This document shows, one piece after another, positions 46,822 to 54,980 of a DNA stretch of 64,000 nt. The translations under genes and the position numbers were made by a program. The notes beneath the pieces were generated by a model, which saw only the letters and a program-made list of their open reading frames with translations, ran no database searches and was not told the origin of the DNA. This stretch comes from Spirochaetales bacterium (GTDB lineage: Bacteria > Spirochaetota > Spirochaetia > SZUA-6 > RPPD01): assembly GCA_016929065.1 (NCBI GenBank), contig JAFGJO010000038.1:62001-126000 (forward strand), in the 5' to 3' direction. Positions within the stretch are counted from its first letter, which is position 1, and each line of letters begins with the position of its first letter.

Positions 46822-47342
46822 AACTGCAGATTTCCACCAATGAAGAGATGTTTCTCACAGAGGCACAGAGAACACTGAGAGAAAGTGTCAGATCGAGTTC
46901 GAACCAATACAATTTATTTTAACATAAACCGCATGAACTCTCCTTAAATTGATATTTTATTTTTTTTTCATCTTCTATCTTCGTCAGTCAATTTTTCTGC
47001 ATCCTTTGTGTTCCTTGTGATCTTTGTGAGAGTTTTTTTTAAAAAAAGATTGCCGCGTCGCTTTGCTCCTTGCATAGACATGTTTCCAAAAAAGCAAAGC
47101 CACCATCTTTTATTCCGCTTCGTCCCTTCAAGACTATGGCAGCGCCTCAATCTTCATGTTCATTATGTCCATTCTTTTCCTGCCTTTCATGATTTCATTA
47201 TGAATTCCTCTTCAATGTGCGTTCTTTACGCACTCTGCGAGAGCCTTATCCTCATATTTTACCCAAAAAAACACCTAAACAAGTGTTAATATGTATTACC
47301 CTCTGAAAACATAAAAAAAAACATACTTTTTTTCATATCATG
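46822..47342. other. Non-coding region with degenerate dispersed repeats
   Basis: No credible gene lies between the oxidoreductase operon and the mraZ promoter. Two blocks resemble a repeat type I have seen between genes of many environmental bacteria: CACAGAGGCACAGAGAACAC (around 46856-46875), and its relatives CCTTTGTGTTCC and GATCTTTGTGAG (around 47003-47030). The middle part (47050-47220) is a C/T-rich mosaic that continues a GCGTCGCTTTGCTCC-like phrase. On the minus strand a 60-codon frame across 46968-47150 is judged to be a by-product of these repeats. Confidence 0.5.
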
Positions 47343-47370
47343 TTGACAGAAAATAATTATTAGTTAGAAT
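47343..47370 (+). promoter_or_regulatory. Promoter of the mraZ operon
   Basis: TTGACA (47343-47348) and TAGAAT (47365-47370) are 16 bases apart. TTGACA also has its reverse complement TGTCAA just after the -10 (47371-47376), bracketing the promoter with an inverted repeat. Confidence 0.75.
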
Positions 47371-47379
47371 TGTCAATAA

Positions 47380-47394
47380 GTGGGGATTAGTGGG
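47380..47394 (+). promoter_or_regulatory. Probable MraZ-binding repeats
   Basis: GTGGG occurs at 47380-47384 and again at 47390-47394, exactly 10 bases apart, near the predicted transcription start. MraZ is known to bind direct TGGG-type repeats with about 10-base period before its own gene. Weaker GTG copies follow at 47413 and 47420. The pattern supports autoregulation. Confidence 0.6.
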
Positions 47395-47423
47395 AAAAAA
47401 GGAAAATGAAAGGTGTTTAGTGG

Positions 47424-47873
47424 ATGTTAACAGGAGAATTTAAGTATTCTTTAGATGAAAAGGGGAGACTTAATATCCCTCAGCGTGTTCGCCAGTCGAT
47501 CACCGGGAATATCATGATCATCACCCGAGGTATCGACAAATGCATCTGGCTTTTTCCTCCCGGGGAATGGAGCAGTATTTCCAAAAACCTGATAGATTCA
47601 TCATCGATGTTTTTAGAGAAAACAAGATTGATCCAGCGCCGAATTCTGGCTCCTGCGCAGGAGATCGAAATGGACAAATCGGGCCGTATTTCCATTCCCC
47701 AGACACTCCGTGAATATGCAGGGCTAAAAAAGGACTGCATTATTCTGGGAATGCTGAAATATGTTGAAATATGGGATGAAGAGATGTATGCAGGCTACTG
47801 GGATGAAAATGAGACGAAATTCCAGGATGCGGCTGAAAAACTTGGCGACAAGATCACCTTTAAGGCAGAATAG
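47424..47873 (+). CDS. mraZ: Transcriptional regulator MraZ
   Basis: MraZ is an AbrB-like DNA-binding protein that controls the division and cell-wall cluster that it heads. The protein opens with MLTGEFKYSLDEKGRLNIP, and the second swapped half has IEMDKSGRISIPQTLREYA, giving the two DNA-binding lobes of the ring-shaped oligomer. The length of 149 residues is typical. rsmH follows two bases after the stop. GTGGG repeats just upstream suggest self-control. Confidence 0.96.
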   Translation: MLTGEFKYSLDEKGRLNIPQRVRQSITGNIMIITRGIDKCIWLFPPGEWSSISKNLIDSSSMFLEKTRLIQRRILAPAQEIEMDKSGRISIPQTLREYAGLKKDCIILGMLKYVEIWDEEMYAGYWDENETKFQDAAEKLGDKITFKAE

Positions 47874-47875
47874 GT

Positions 47876-48835
47876 ATGACAGAAGAGAAAATAAACAGTT
47901 TTGCTCACACCCCGGTGCTTCTTGAAGAGGTTATGTCTTTTCTGCGTCCCGCACATGACAGGGCCGAGTGTCTCCTGGTGGATGGAACCGTCGGTGAGGG
48001 CGGGCATTCCGAAGAATTTCTGAAACGTTTTTCAAAAATGAAAATCATTTGTGTTGATGCAGACAAACACCAAATCACCACAGCGGCAGAGCGTCTGAAA
48101 AAATATTTGCCGAGAGTGCGGTTTGTGAAATCACGGTTTTCCGATTTCTTCAATAATTACGATGTGAAGGGGAATCCCCGGCCCGACAGGATTCTTCTTG
48201 ATCTGGGCATATCAATGTTTCATTTCAAAGAGAGCGGCCGGGGCTTTTCGTTTCAAAAAGATGAGAAACTGGATATGCGTTTATCGAATGAAACAAAAAA
48301 AACTGCAGCATCAATTATTAATAATGAATCCGAACAGGAAATTGCCCGGATATTGTTTGAATACGGTGAAGAGAGGGCTTCCCGGCGCATTGCCCGCGCA
48401 ATTGTCGAGGCAAGGAAGCAGTCGCCGATTAAAACAACAACTCAGCTTGCTGGAATCGTAAAAAAAGCGGTGGGGCAGGCAGGGAAATCAAAAATAAATC
48501 CTGCAACAAAAACATTCCAGGCCCTGCGGATTGCGGTCAATCATGAGCTGGAAGAACTCAAGGCGGGCCTGGAGAAGGGTTTCAGTATTTTAAGTGATCA
48601 TGGCCGGATGGGGGTGATTTCATTTCATTCACTCGAGGACCGAATTGTAAAATGGTTTTTCAAAGACAAGGCGAGGGAGTGTATTTGTCCTTCGAATGTG
48701 CCGATTTGTCAATGCAGGGGCAAAAAAGAGCTTGTGGAACTGACAAAAAAGCCGATTGTCCCCGGTTCCGCGGAAATGAAGAGCAATCCGGCTTCGCGGA
48801 GCGCGAAATTACGCGTGGTGGAGAAATGTCTATGA
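47876..48835 (+). CDS. rsmH: 16S rRNA (cytosine(1402)-N(4))-methyltransferase
   Basis: RsmH (MraW) methylates C1402 at the ribosomal P site. Visible are HTPVLLEEV, the SAM loop DGTVGEGGHSE, DLGISMFHF and the C-terminal VISFHSLEDRIVK. The 319-residue length is standard, and the gene lies in the normal place after mraZ. Its stop overlaps the ftsL ATG as ATGA. Near the C-terminus is a Cys-rich patch (CICPSNVPICQC) also seen in other RsmH proteins. Confidence 0.96.
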   Translation: MTEEKINSFAHTPVLLEEVMSFLRPAHDRAECLLVDGTVGEGGHSEEFLKRFSKMKIICVDADKHQITTAAERLKKYLPRVRFVKSRFSDFFNNYDVKGNPRPDRILLDLGISMFHFKESGRGFSFQKDEKLDMRLSNETKKTAASIINNESEQEIARILFEYGEERASRRIARAIVEARKQSPIKTTTQLAGIVKKAVGQAGKSKINPATKTFQALRIAVNHELEELKAGLEKGFSILSDHGRMGVISFHSLEDRIVKWFFKDKARECICPSNVPICQCRGKKELVELTKKPIVPGSAEMKSNPASRSAKLRVVEKCL

Positions 48836-49104
48836 AAATGAACAGAATCGTTGTGCTACTGCTTGCCTGTACTGTGCCGGTTTTTTTCTTTTTGCAAGTC
48901 CTGCAGGCATACCAGTTTTTAAACCTTGAAAAACAGGTGCAGCTGCTTGAAGCCGAACAAAAAGAATGGGTAGAGCAGAATAAAAAACTCATCGCGGGAA
49001 TATCCGTTATGAGCACGCCGGAAAGGATTGATGCCATTGCTCAGGATGAACTGGGCCTTGAGAAAATTGATTCTTCCGAGATTGTACGGGTGAAACCAGA
49101 GTAG
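48832..49104 (+). CDS. ftsL: FtsL-like cell division protein
   Basis: FtsL is a small bitopic membrane protein of the divisome that binds FtsQ/DivIB and FtsB/DivIC. The 90 residues have a single transmembrane segment (IVVLLLACTVPVFFFLQVL) and a periplasmic coiled coil (LEKQVQLLEAEQKEWVEQNK), then STPERIDAIAQDELGL, a common FtsL/DivIC ending. The ATG at 48832 overlaps rsmH by ATGA; an ATG at 48826 is two codons longer. Sequence identity in this family is low, so position is the stronger evidence. Confidence 0.82.
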   Translation: MKMNRIVVLLLACTVPVFFFLQVLQAYQFLNLEKQVQLLEAEQKEWVEQNKKLIAGISVMSTPERIDAIAQDELGLEKIDSSEIVRVKPE

Positions 49105-49105
49105 T

Positions 49106-50536
49106 ATGAAGATGGCCGTTGAGGGAATAAACAGCAGGCAAACCGCATGTCTTTTTCAGTTGGATGAAGTAATCCAGGCTGGGGAGGGGCGCTTGGGTTT
49201 TACTGGCAGCCGTATGGTGATGTCGGTGTGTATTGACAGCAGAAACATCCTGCCCGATGCACTGTTTGTTCCGCTTGCCGGTGAGCATGTTGACGGGCAT
49301 TCATTCATTGCACAGGCGATTGGAAATGGCGCGGCAGCAGTTTTTTGCGCCGAGTCGGTGTGGAGAGAGCAGGGGAAGGCAATCGTCGGGCAATGTGAAC
49401 GTCAAAACGCTTCCTGCGTGGTTGTTGCAGATCCTCTTGCAGCATTGCAACGGCTGGCGGCATATCATCTGACTAAATTCCCCGGACTGGTCCGGATAGG
49501 AATTACCGGAAGCAGCGGGAAGACAACAACAAAAGAAATACTCGGTACTATTCTGTCGGGGTACGCCAATACAATGGTGAGTTCAAAAAATCTGAACTCG
49601 GAAATCGGTGTGCCGCTGCAGGCGTTTCGGGTTACGAAAGAACATGACTATGCGGTCTTCGAAATGGGGATCAACCATGAAGGAGAAATGGATACGCTGG
49701 CGGATATTGTGCAGCCGACCTTTGCAGTGATAACAAACATCGGTACTGCACATATCGGACTGTTGGGTTCGCGGGAAAATATTGCAATGGAGAAAAAAAA
49801 GATTGTAAAGCATTTTTCCGGGGCCGGGACTCTTTTTGTGCATGAACAAGAGCCGTATCTGAAACTGCTGACCGATTCTGTTCGGGGAGAGGTAATCCGC
49901 TATGGACCGCATTCAACGAAGGGCTTTGAGGGAAGCCGGAGTATGGGGCTGGATGGTACTGTCATCAACTGGGAGGGGCTCCAAATCCGCTTCCCGCTCT
50001 TCGGGACCTACAATCTGCAGAATGCACTCGTATGTATCTCTGTCGCAGCAGCACTTGGAATCCCTGCCGAAACAATCCGGCAGGGGCTCGAGTCTGTACA
50101 AACCATATTCGGCCGTTCGGAAATCATTCAGGGTGAGATCAGTATTCTCAAGGACTGTTATAATGCAAATCCCGATTCCGTTGCAAAGGCGCTCAATTTT
50201 CTTCATGAAATCAACTGGGAGGGAAGAAAAATTGCGGTGCTGGGCGGCATGCTTGAGTTGGGCGAGGAGTCCCGGTTTCTGCACGAACAAATCGGGCGGC
50301 TGTGCGGGGAACTCTCGTTTCATGCGGTTTTCTTTTTCGGAAAAGAAATGAAGCCCGCATTTTCTGAATTTAAAAATACAGGAAATAAGGCTTTTTGTGA
50401 ATGGTTCGAAGATTTCGATGCGCTTTTTGCAGCTGTATCCGGATATGTGCAGAAACATGATCTTCTGCTTCTGAAAGGTTCCAGGGGCATGGCCATGGAG
50501 CGGATCGCTGACATGATTGCCGGAGCGAAACAATGA
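49106..50536 (+). CDS. murF: UDP-N-acetylmuramoyl-tripeptide--D-alanyl-D-alanine ligase
   Basis: MurF adds D-Ala-D-Ala to the UDP-MurNAc-tripeptide, the last cytoplasmic peptide step. The N-terminal domain has SVCIDSRNILPDALFVPLAG. The ATP site is GITGSSGKTTTKE, and NLNSEIGVPL and EMGINHEGEM follow. The C-terminal domain has DCYNANPDSV. At 476 residues it is normal length. It starts one base after ftsL. The expected neighbours ftsI, murE and murD are not in between. Confidence 0.96.
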   Translation: MKMAVEGINSRQTACLFQLDEVIQAGEGRLGFTGSRMVMSVCIDSRNILPDALFVPLAGEHVDGHSFIAQAIGNGAAAVFCAESVWREQGKAIVGQCERQNASCVVVADPLAALQRLAAYHLTKFPGLVRIGITGSSGKTTTKEILGTILSGYANTMVSSKNLNSEIGVPLQAFRVTKEHDYAVFEMGINHEGEMDTLADIVQPTFAVITNIGTAHIGLLGSRENIAMEKKKIVKHFSGAGTLFVHEQEPYLKLLTDSVRGEVIRYGPHSTKGFEGSRSMGLDGTVINWEGLQIRFPLFGTYNLQNALVCISVAAALGIPAETIRQGLESVQTIFGRSEIIQGEISILKDCYNANPDSVAKALNFLHEINWEGRKIAVLGGMLELGEESRFLHEQIGRLCGELSFHAVFFFGKEMKPAFSEFKNTGNKAFCEWFEDFDALFAAVSGYVQKHDLLLLKGSRGMAMERIADMIAGAKQ

Positions 50537-50546
50537 GGAGGAATGC

Positions 50547-51665
50547 ATGGTATTGAAATTTTTATACCCTCTGGTGGAATATTTTACTGCATTCAATATT
50601 TTTCAGTATATCACGTTCCGCGCAGCCTATGCTGCGGTGACCGCCCTGTTGCTCACCTTTCTGGTGGGCCCGTGGATGATCAGAAAACTGACGAAACTGA
50701 AGATTGGACAGGAAATCCGGGAGGACGGTCCGGAAACTCATTTAGCAAAATCAGGAACACCTACCATGGGTGGTGTGTTGATGATCATTTCGATCGTCAT
50801 TTCAATCCTGCTCTGGCAGGACCTGGACAGCATTAATACCTGGATCATCATTATCTGTGTGTCAGGTTTCGGGCTGATCGGGTTTGTCGATGATTACCTG
50901 AAAATTACAAAAAAAAATGCCGCCGGGCTTACCGGCTGGTTTAAATGGTCAGCACAGGTTATCCTTGCATTCGGCATTGCACTTCTTATTTTTCTGACCC
51001 GTGTCCCGCTGGAAGACAAGGCGCATCTGGGGACCATTCTTGTGGATCCGACAACTTTTTTGTTTGTTCCGTTTACTTCAAGCCCTGTGCTTGATTTTTC
51101 GGAATTCTACATTCCCTTTGCGATGATTTTACTCCTTTCGACAACAAATGCTGTAAATCTTACCGACGGGCTGGACGGACTTGCGACCGGGCTCATGATT
51201 ATTGTGGGTATCACACTCGCGGTTCTGGCATATCTTTCGGCAAATATCAATTTTGCCAAGTATCTGGGGATCCCGTTTATCCGGGCGGGCGGGGAACTTA
51301 CGATTTCATGCCTGGCTCTGGTCGGGGCATGCGTCGGCTTTTTATGGTACAATTCGCATCCGGCTCAGGTCATGATGGGGGACACGGGCAGCCTCGCTCT
51401 TGGCGGCCTGGCAGGAGTTCTTTCGATGATCCTGAAAAAAGAAATTCTGTTGATTGTTATTATGGGAGTTTTTGTTCTTGAGACCCTTTCTGTTATCATA
51501 CAGGTTGGTTCATTCAAGCTGTTTCGAAAACGGATTTTCAAGATGGCGCCGCTTCATCATCACTTTGAGCTGAAGGGATGGGACGAATCAAAAGTGGTGA
51601 TACGGTTCTGGATATTGGGCGGCTTGTTTGCATTGATCAGTCTGTCAACCTTGAAGATACAGTAG
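50547..51665 (+). CDS. mraY: Phospho-N-acetylmuramoyl-pentapeptide transferase MraY
   Basis: MraY transfers phospho-MurNAc-pentapeptide to undecaprenyl phosphate, making lipid I. About ten transmembrane segments are present, with GTPTMGG, the aspartate motif FVDDYLKI, NLTDGLDGLA and MGDTGSLALGG. The end is the usual MAPLHHHFELKGW. The ATG at 50547 has GAGGAGG six bases upstream; an in-frame form starting in murF was rejected. At 372 residues it is slightly longer than usual, due to a longer loop between residues ~145 and 180. Confidence 0.97.
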   Translation: MVLKFLYPLVEYFTAFNIFQYITFRAAYAAVTALLLTFLVGPWMIRKLTKLKIGQEIREDGPETHLAKSGTPTMGGVLMIISIVISILLWQDLDSINTWIIIICVSGFGLIGFVDDYLKITKKNAAGLTGWFKWSAQVILAFGIALLIFLTRVPLEDKAHLGTILVDPTTFLFVPFTSSPVLDFSEFYIPFAMILLLSTTNAVNLTDGLDGLATGLMIIVGITLAVLAYLSANINFAKYLGIPFIRAGGELTISCLALVGACVGFLWYNSHPAQVMMGDTGSLALGGLAGVLSMILKKEILLIVIMGVFVLETLSVIIQVGSFKLFRKRIFKMAPLHHHFELKGWDESKVVIRFWILGGLFALISLSTLKIQ

Positions 51666-51683
51666 GAGCAAAAAAAGGTAATT

Positions 51684-52811
51684 ATGGAACGTGTTGAAAA
51701 AGAGCGTATAGACTATCTGTTTATCATTCTCATTATTCTTCTTCTGGGAATCGGATTGTCCATGCTGTTCTCTGCTTCACATTATCATTCGGAAGTCAAA
51801 CTCGGGAAAGGGCCGCTGCATTTTTTCAACAAGCAGCTGCTTTTTATCGTTATCGGGACTGTTGCGCTGGTGTTTGCCGCCCGGTTTCCGGTTGAAAAAT
51901 TTCAAAAACTCATCCCGGTTCTTGTGATTGCAAGTATCTTTCTTTCCCTGTTGACATTTCTTCCGGGAATTGGACGGGAGTTTAACGGCGGACGGCGCTG
52001 GATTGCAATTCTCGATTATACCTTCCAGCCGTCCGAACTGATGAAAGTTGTTCTGGTGCTCTACATCGCCACAATTTTAAAGAAAAAAGAGAGCCGGCTG
52101 GATGATCCATTTAATGCGTTGCTTCCGCCGTTTATCGTCATTTTAATTTTTTCCGGAATCGTATTTTTTCAAAACGATCTGTCTACAGCAGTCTTTCTGC
52201 TGTTCATGGCCCTGTCGATGTTTTTCATCGCAAAGATAAAACTTATTTACTTCGCCTTTATCGGGCTGTTGATGGTGCCGTTAAGTCTGCTTTTGATTAT
52301 TACCGACACCTATCGTCTTGAAAAAATACTGACCTTTTTTGATCCGCTCCGTGATCCGTACCGTTTCGGATTTCAGATCCGGCACGCAAAATATGCGTTT
52401 GAACAGGGTGGATTTTTCGGAAAGGGAATCGGGATGAGCACCCAGAAACTGGGATATCTTCCGGAACCGGATTCCGATTTTATTTTTGCCATTACCGCGG
52501 AAGAAATCGGGTTTATCGGCACACTGTTCATCATTGCCCTGTTCGTCGTATTCGCGGTTCGCGGCTATTCGATTGCATTGAACAGCAAGGACAAATATAC
52601 ATATTACCTGGGCTTTGGCATTACGACAACAATTTTTGTTCAGGCTTTGATCAATATGTTTGTCACAGTCGGGCTTCTTCCAACAACCGGAATGGTTCTG
52701 CCGTTTTTTTCAATCGGCGGATCGGCAATGATCATCAACCTGTTTATGTGCGGGCTGTTGATCAATATTTCACGGAAAAGTGACAATAGGGGGGGGTATT
52801 TCTATGGCTGA
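51684..52811 (+). CDS. ftsW: SEDS-family division protein FtsW
   Basis: SEDS proteins polymerise glycan strands together with a class B PBP; FtsW is the divisome member. Ten transmembrane segments are seen, with GGRRWIAILDYTFQPSELMK, PEPDSDFIFAITAEEIGFIG and LINMFVTVGLLPTTGMVLPF. RodA is similar, but the place between mraY and ftsQ favours FtsW. AAAAGG precedes the ATG. The C-terminal codons run through a tract of eight G and overlap the ftsQ start by 8 bases. Confidence 0.92.
   Translation: MERVEKERIDYLFIILIILLLGIGLSMLFSASHYHSEVKLGKGPLHFFNKQLLFIVIGTVALVFAARFPVEKFQKLIPVLVIASIFLSLLTFLPGIGREFNGGRRWIAILDYTFQPSELMKVVLVLYIATILKKKESRLDDPFNALLPPFIVILIFSGIVFFQNDLSTAVFLLFMALSMFFIAKIKLIYFAFIGLLMVPLSLLLIITDTYRLEKILTFFDPLRDPYRFGFQIRHAKYAFEQGGFFGKGIGMSTQKLGYLPEPDSDFIFAITAEEIGFIGTLFIIALFVVFAVRGYSIALNSKDKYTYYLGFGITTTIFVQALINMFVTVGLLPTTGMVLPFFSIGGSAMIINLFMCGLLINISRKSDNRGGYFYG
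52789..52796 (+). promoter_or_regulatory. G8 tract acting as the ftsQ ribosome-binding site
   Basis: Eight consecutive G lie seven bases before the ftsQ ATG, inside the 3' end of ftsW (RGG codons). Poly-G can pair with the anti-Shine-Dalgarno CCUCC. Slippage here would also alter the last residues of FtsW. Confidence 0.7.
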
Positions 52812-53604
52812 TGCAGTTCTTCATACTTCGCATCGCAAGGAAAAAACCGAAAGCCTCCTGAGAAAGGCGTTGTGGGGCGTCATCGCAGTTCTCCTTCTTT
52901 TTTCCATCGGGGAAATGGTGTTTCATTTTTTTATCGCGCCGAAAGTGTTTATCCGTTCGATTCAGATAAAAACCAATTTGGAACTGGCAGAAAATGATAT
53001 ACTGCAGCTTGCAGGACTCAAGCGAAACGAGTATTATTTTTTTATTGATACCGTTGCGATTGAGCAGAAACTGCAGTCTCACCCGCTGGTAAAAGATGCG
53101 ATTGTCGAGAAGGTTTTTCCCGACGGCCTCCGGCTGACATTACTCGGCCGGGAACCACTTTTTGTTTCATTCGCAAAAGACGGGTTGAAATCTGTTCCGC
53201 TGGTTATTGATGAATCGGGAGTGCTGTACAAGAGAGGACTCCCGCAAAAACAGACATCGCTTCCGGTTTTTTCCGGAGTGTCGTTCAACAGTCAGTCAGT
53301 CGGTGAACAGATGCCGTCACAGCTGATTCCGGTATTTTCGGAATTGGGAAGTATAAAAAGAAAAGATCCCGCCCTGTTTAATCTTATCTCGGAAATCCGG
53401 GTGTTGAGTACAACAAGCGGCGGATATGAATTGTTGCTGTATCCGGTTTCCTTTCCGGTGAAAGTACGGATTGGAAAAAAAATAAATTCCAGCCTTCTTC
53501 GGGCGCTGTTTTTTGGACTGCATTTTATGCAGCAGGAAGGTGTTCTGAATGAAGTCGATGAAATCGACTTCAGGACTGGAGAATTCGTGTATCGCACAAA
53601 ATAG
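52804..53604 (+). CDS. ftsQ: Cell division protein FtsQ/DivIB
   Basis: FtsQ is a bitopic divisome hub with a periplasmic POTRA domain. The protein has a cytoplasmic N-terminus and a transmembrane segment near residues 30-50 (LWGVIAVLLLFSIGEMVF). A POTRA unit (VFIRSIQIKTNLELAENDIL through VEKVFPDGLRLTLLGREPL) follows, then a beta domain. The ATG at 52804 is preceded by the G8 tract; an in-frame ATG at 52780 lies inside ftsW. At 266 residues the length is normal. Confidence 0.9.
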   Translation: MADAVLHTSHRKEKTESLLRKALWGVIAVLLLFSIGEMVFHFFIAPKVFIRSIQIKTNLELAENDILQLAGLKRNEYYFFIDTVAIEQKLQSHPLVKDAIVEKVFPDGLRLTLLGREPLFVSFAKDGLKSVPLVIDESGVLYKRGLPQKQTSLPVFSGVSFNSQSVGEQMPSQLIPVFSELGSIKRKDPALFNLISEIRVLSTTSGGYELLLYPVSFPVKVRIGKKINSSLLRALFFGLHFMQQEGVLNEVDEIDFRTGEFVYRTK

Positions 53605-53611
53605 GGGGGGG
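53604..53611 (+). promoter_or_regulatory. G8 tract acting as the ftsA ribosome-binding site
   Basis: Eight consecutive G begin at the last base of the ftsQ TAG stop and end three bases before the ftsA GTG. Overlap with the stop codon makes coupling between the two genes likely. Confidence 0.7.
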
Positions 53612-53614
53612 CGA

Positions 53615-54847
53615 GTGCCATACAATGATTTGATCGTAGGTCTTGACATAGGAACATCGAAAGTGTGCGCGGTAATCGGGCAGTATGATGAAAACAACAT
53701 ACCCGAGATCACCGGTGTCGGAATGTACCAGTCACGCGGAATGCGGCGCGGGGTGATCGTCAATATTGACGCAACCGTAAAATCCATAGTTCAGGCAGTC
53801 GAGGCTGCCGAGATGATGGCAGGCCGCGAAGTCGGCGAGGTGACGGTTGGTATTTCCGGTGCTCATGTCGAAGGCATCAATTCCCGCGGCGTGGTCGCGG
53901 TAACCGGCAAGGGCCGGGAAATTGTGGAAGCAGATGTTGAACGGGTGATCGATGCGGCCCGTGCGATTGTTGTGCCAATGGACCGTGCCATCCTCCATGT
54001 AATACCACAAGAGTTCATCGTCGATGACCAGTCGGGGATTAAAAATCCAGTTGGAATGATCGGGGTGCGTCTTGAATCAGAAGTACATATCATCACCGGT
54101 TCGACGTCATCGGCACAGAATATAATAAAAAGCGTGAACAGGGCAGGATTCAGGGTTTCGGAAATCGTCCTGGAATCTTTGGCTGCATCCAAAGCGGTTT
54201 TGTCGCAGGATGAAAAAGACCTTGGTGTGCTCCTCATTGACCTCGGAGGCGGGACCACAAATGTGCTCGTCTATATCGAAGGAGCGCCCTATCATACGTC
54301 CATTCTGTCACTGGGGGCGGACCAGGTCACCAGTGATCTCTCGATTATGCTGAAAACTCCGCTCGAATCGGCTGAACGCATCAAACGTGATGCCGGATGC
54401 TGCTATGTGGAACATGTCGAAGATGATCACTATGTTCAGATTCCCCGTGTGGGCGGCAGGCCGCCTGACCGTATCGCAAAATCAAAAATAGCAGAAATAA
54501 TCCAGCCGAGAATGGAAGAAATACTCCGTCTTGTCCGCGACCGTGTCAATGAACAACAGCTTTTGAAACGATGCGGCGGAGGAGTTGTGATTGTTGGCGG
54601 CGGGGCGCTTATGCCCGGGGTTGCCGAGCTCGCAACTGATATTTTTGAACTGCCTGTCCGGATCGGCTATCCGGAAGGGCCGGGAGGGCTTAAAGAAGAA
54701 TACTCCGATCCGCAGTATGCAACTGCAGTCGGACTGGTAATGAGCGCTGCGGGTAAATCAGAAGGTGAAGCCCCCCGCCGGGAACGCAAAGAGCGGGGCC
54801 AGAATATATTGAGCAAATTCAAGGAGTGGATCGGCGAGTTTTTTTAA
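53615..54847 (+). CDS. ftsA: Cell division protein FtsA
   Basis: FtsA is the actin-like protein that tethers FtsZ to the membrane. The phosphate-1 loop is GLDIGTSKVCAVIG near the N-terminus, the connect-1/phosphate-2 part is LIDLGGGTTNVLVY, and the adenosine loop is VIVGGGALMPG. The C-terminus ends in a short amphipathic helix (ILSKFKEWIGEFF) for membrane targeting. The GTG at 53615 was chosen because of the G8 tract; an in-frame ATG at 53549 lies inside ftsQ. At 410 residues it is of normal length. Confidence 0.95.
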   Translation: MPYNDLIVGLDIGTSKVCAVIGQYDENNIPEITGVGMYQSRGMRRGVIVNIDATVKSIVQAVEAAEMMAGREVGEVTVGISGAHVEGINSRGVVAVTGKGREIVEADVERVIDAARAIVVPMDRAILHVIPQEFIVDDQSGIKNPVGMIGVRLESEVHIITGSTSSAQNIIKSVNRAGFRVSEIVLESLAASKAVLSQDEKDLGVLLIDLGGGTTNVLVYIEGAPYHTSILSLGADQVTSDLSIMLKTPLESAERIKRDAGCCYVEHVEDDHYVQIPRVGGRPPDRIAKSKIAEIIQPRMEEILRLVRDRVNEQQLLKRCGGGVVIVGGGALMPGVAELATDIFELPVRIGYPEGPGGLKEEYSDPQYATAVGLVMSAAGKSEGEAPRRERKERGQNILSKFKEWIGEFF

Positions 54848-54854
54848 ACAAATC

Positions 54855-54942
54855 TCATGAAAAGCTTGCTGCTTTTCATGATGTAAAAAAAAAGGCGGTG
54901 GTCTTTTTTAATAAAAAAGATACCAGAACAGTGTTCGCACTG
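54855..54942 (+). promoter_or_regulatory. Three consecutive hairpins in the ftsA-ftsZ leader
   Basis: First, TCATGAAAAGC pairs with GCTTTTCATGA (54855-54865 and 54871-54881, loop TTGCT), an 11-bp perfect stem. Second, TCTTTTTT pairs with AAAAAAGA (54902-54920). Third, CAGTG pairs with CACTG around a TTCG loop (54929-54942). None is followed by a T-run, so they are better seen as mRNA leader structure or processing sites than terminators. This is the widest gap (133 bases) in the mraZ-to-hslU run. Confidence 0.6.
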
Positions 54943-54970
54943 ATATGTTGACAATTGCTACAGAGAAAAA

Positions 54971-54978
54971 GGGGGGGG
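54971..54978 (+). promoter_or_regulatory. G8 tract acting as the ftsZ ribosome-binding site
   Basis: Eight consecutive G end two bases before the ftsZ ATG. The spacing is unusually short for the 3' part of the tract but normal for its 5' part. Confidence 0.7.
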
Positions 54979-54980
54979 AT

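Noticed and set aside
46968..47150. 60-codon minus-strand frame in the non-coding region
   Set aside because: Its product is a Lys/Arg/Thr-rich by-product of the degenerate repeats, without a ribosome-binding site.
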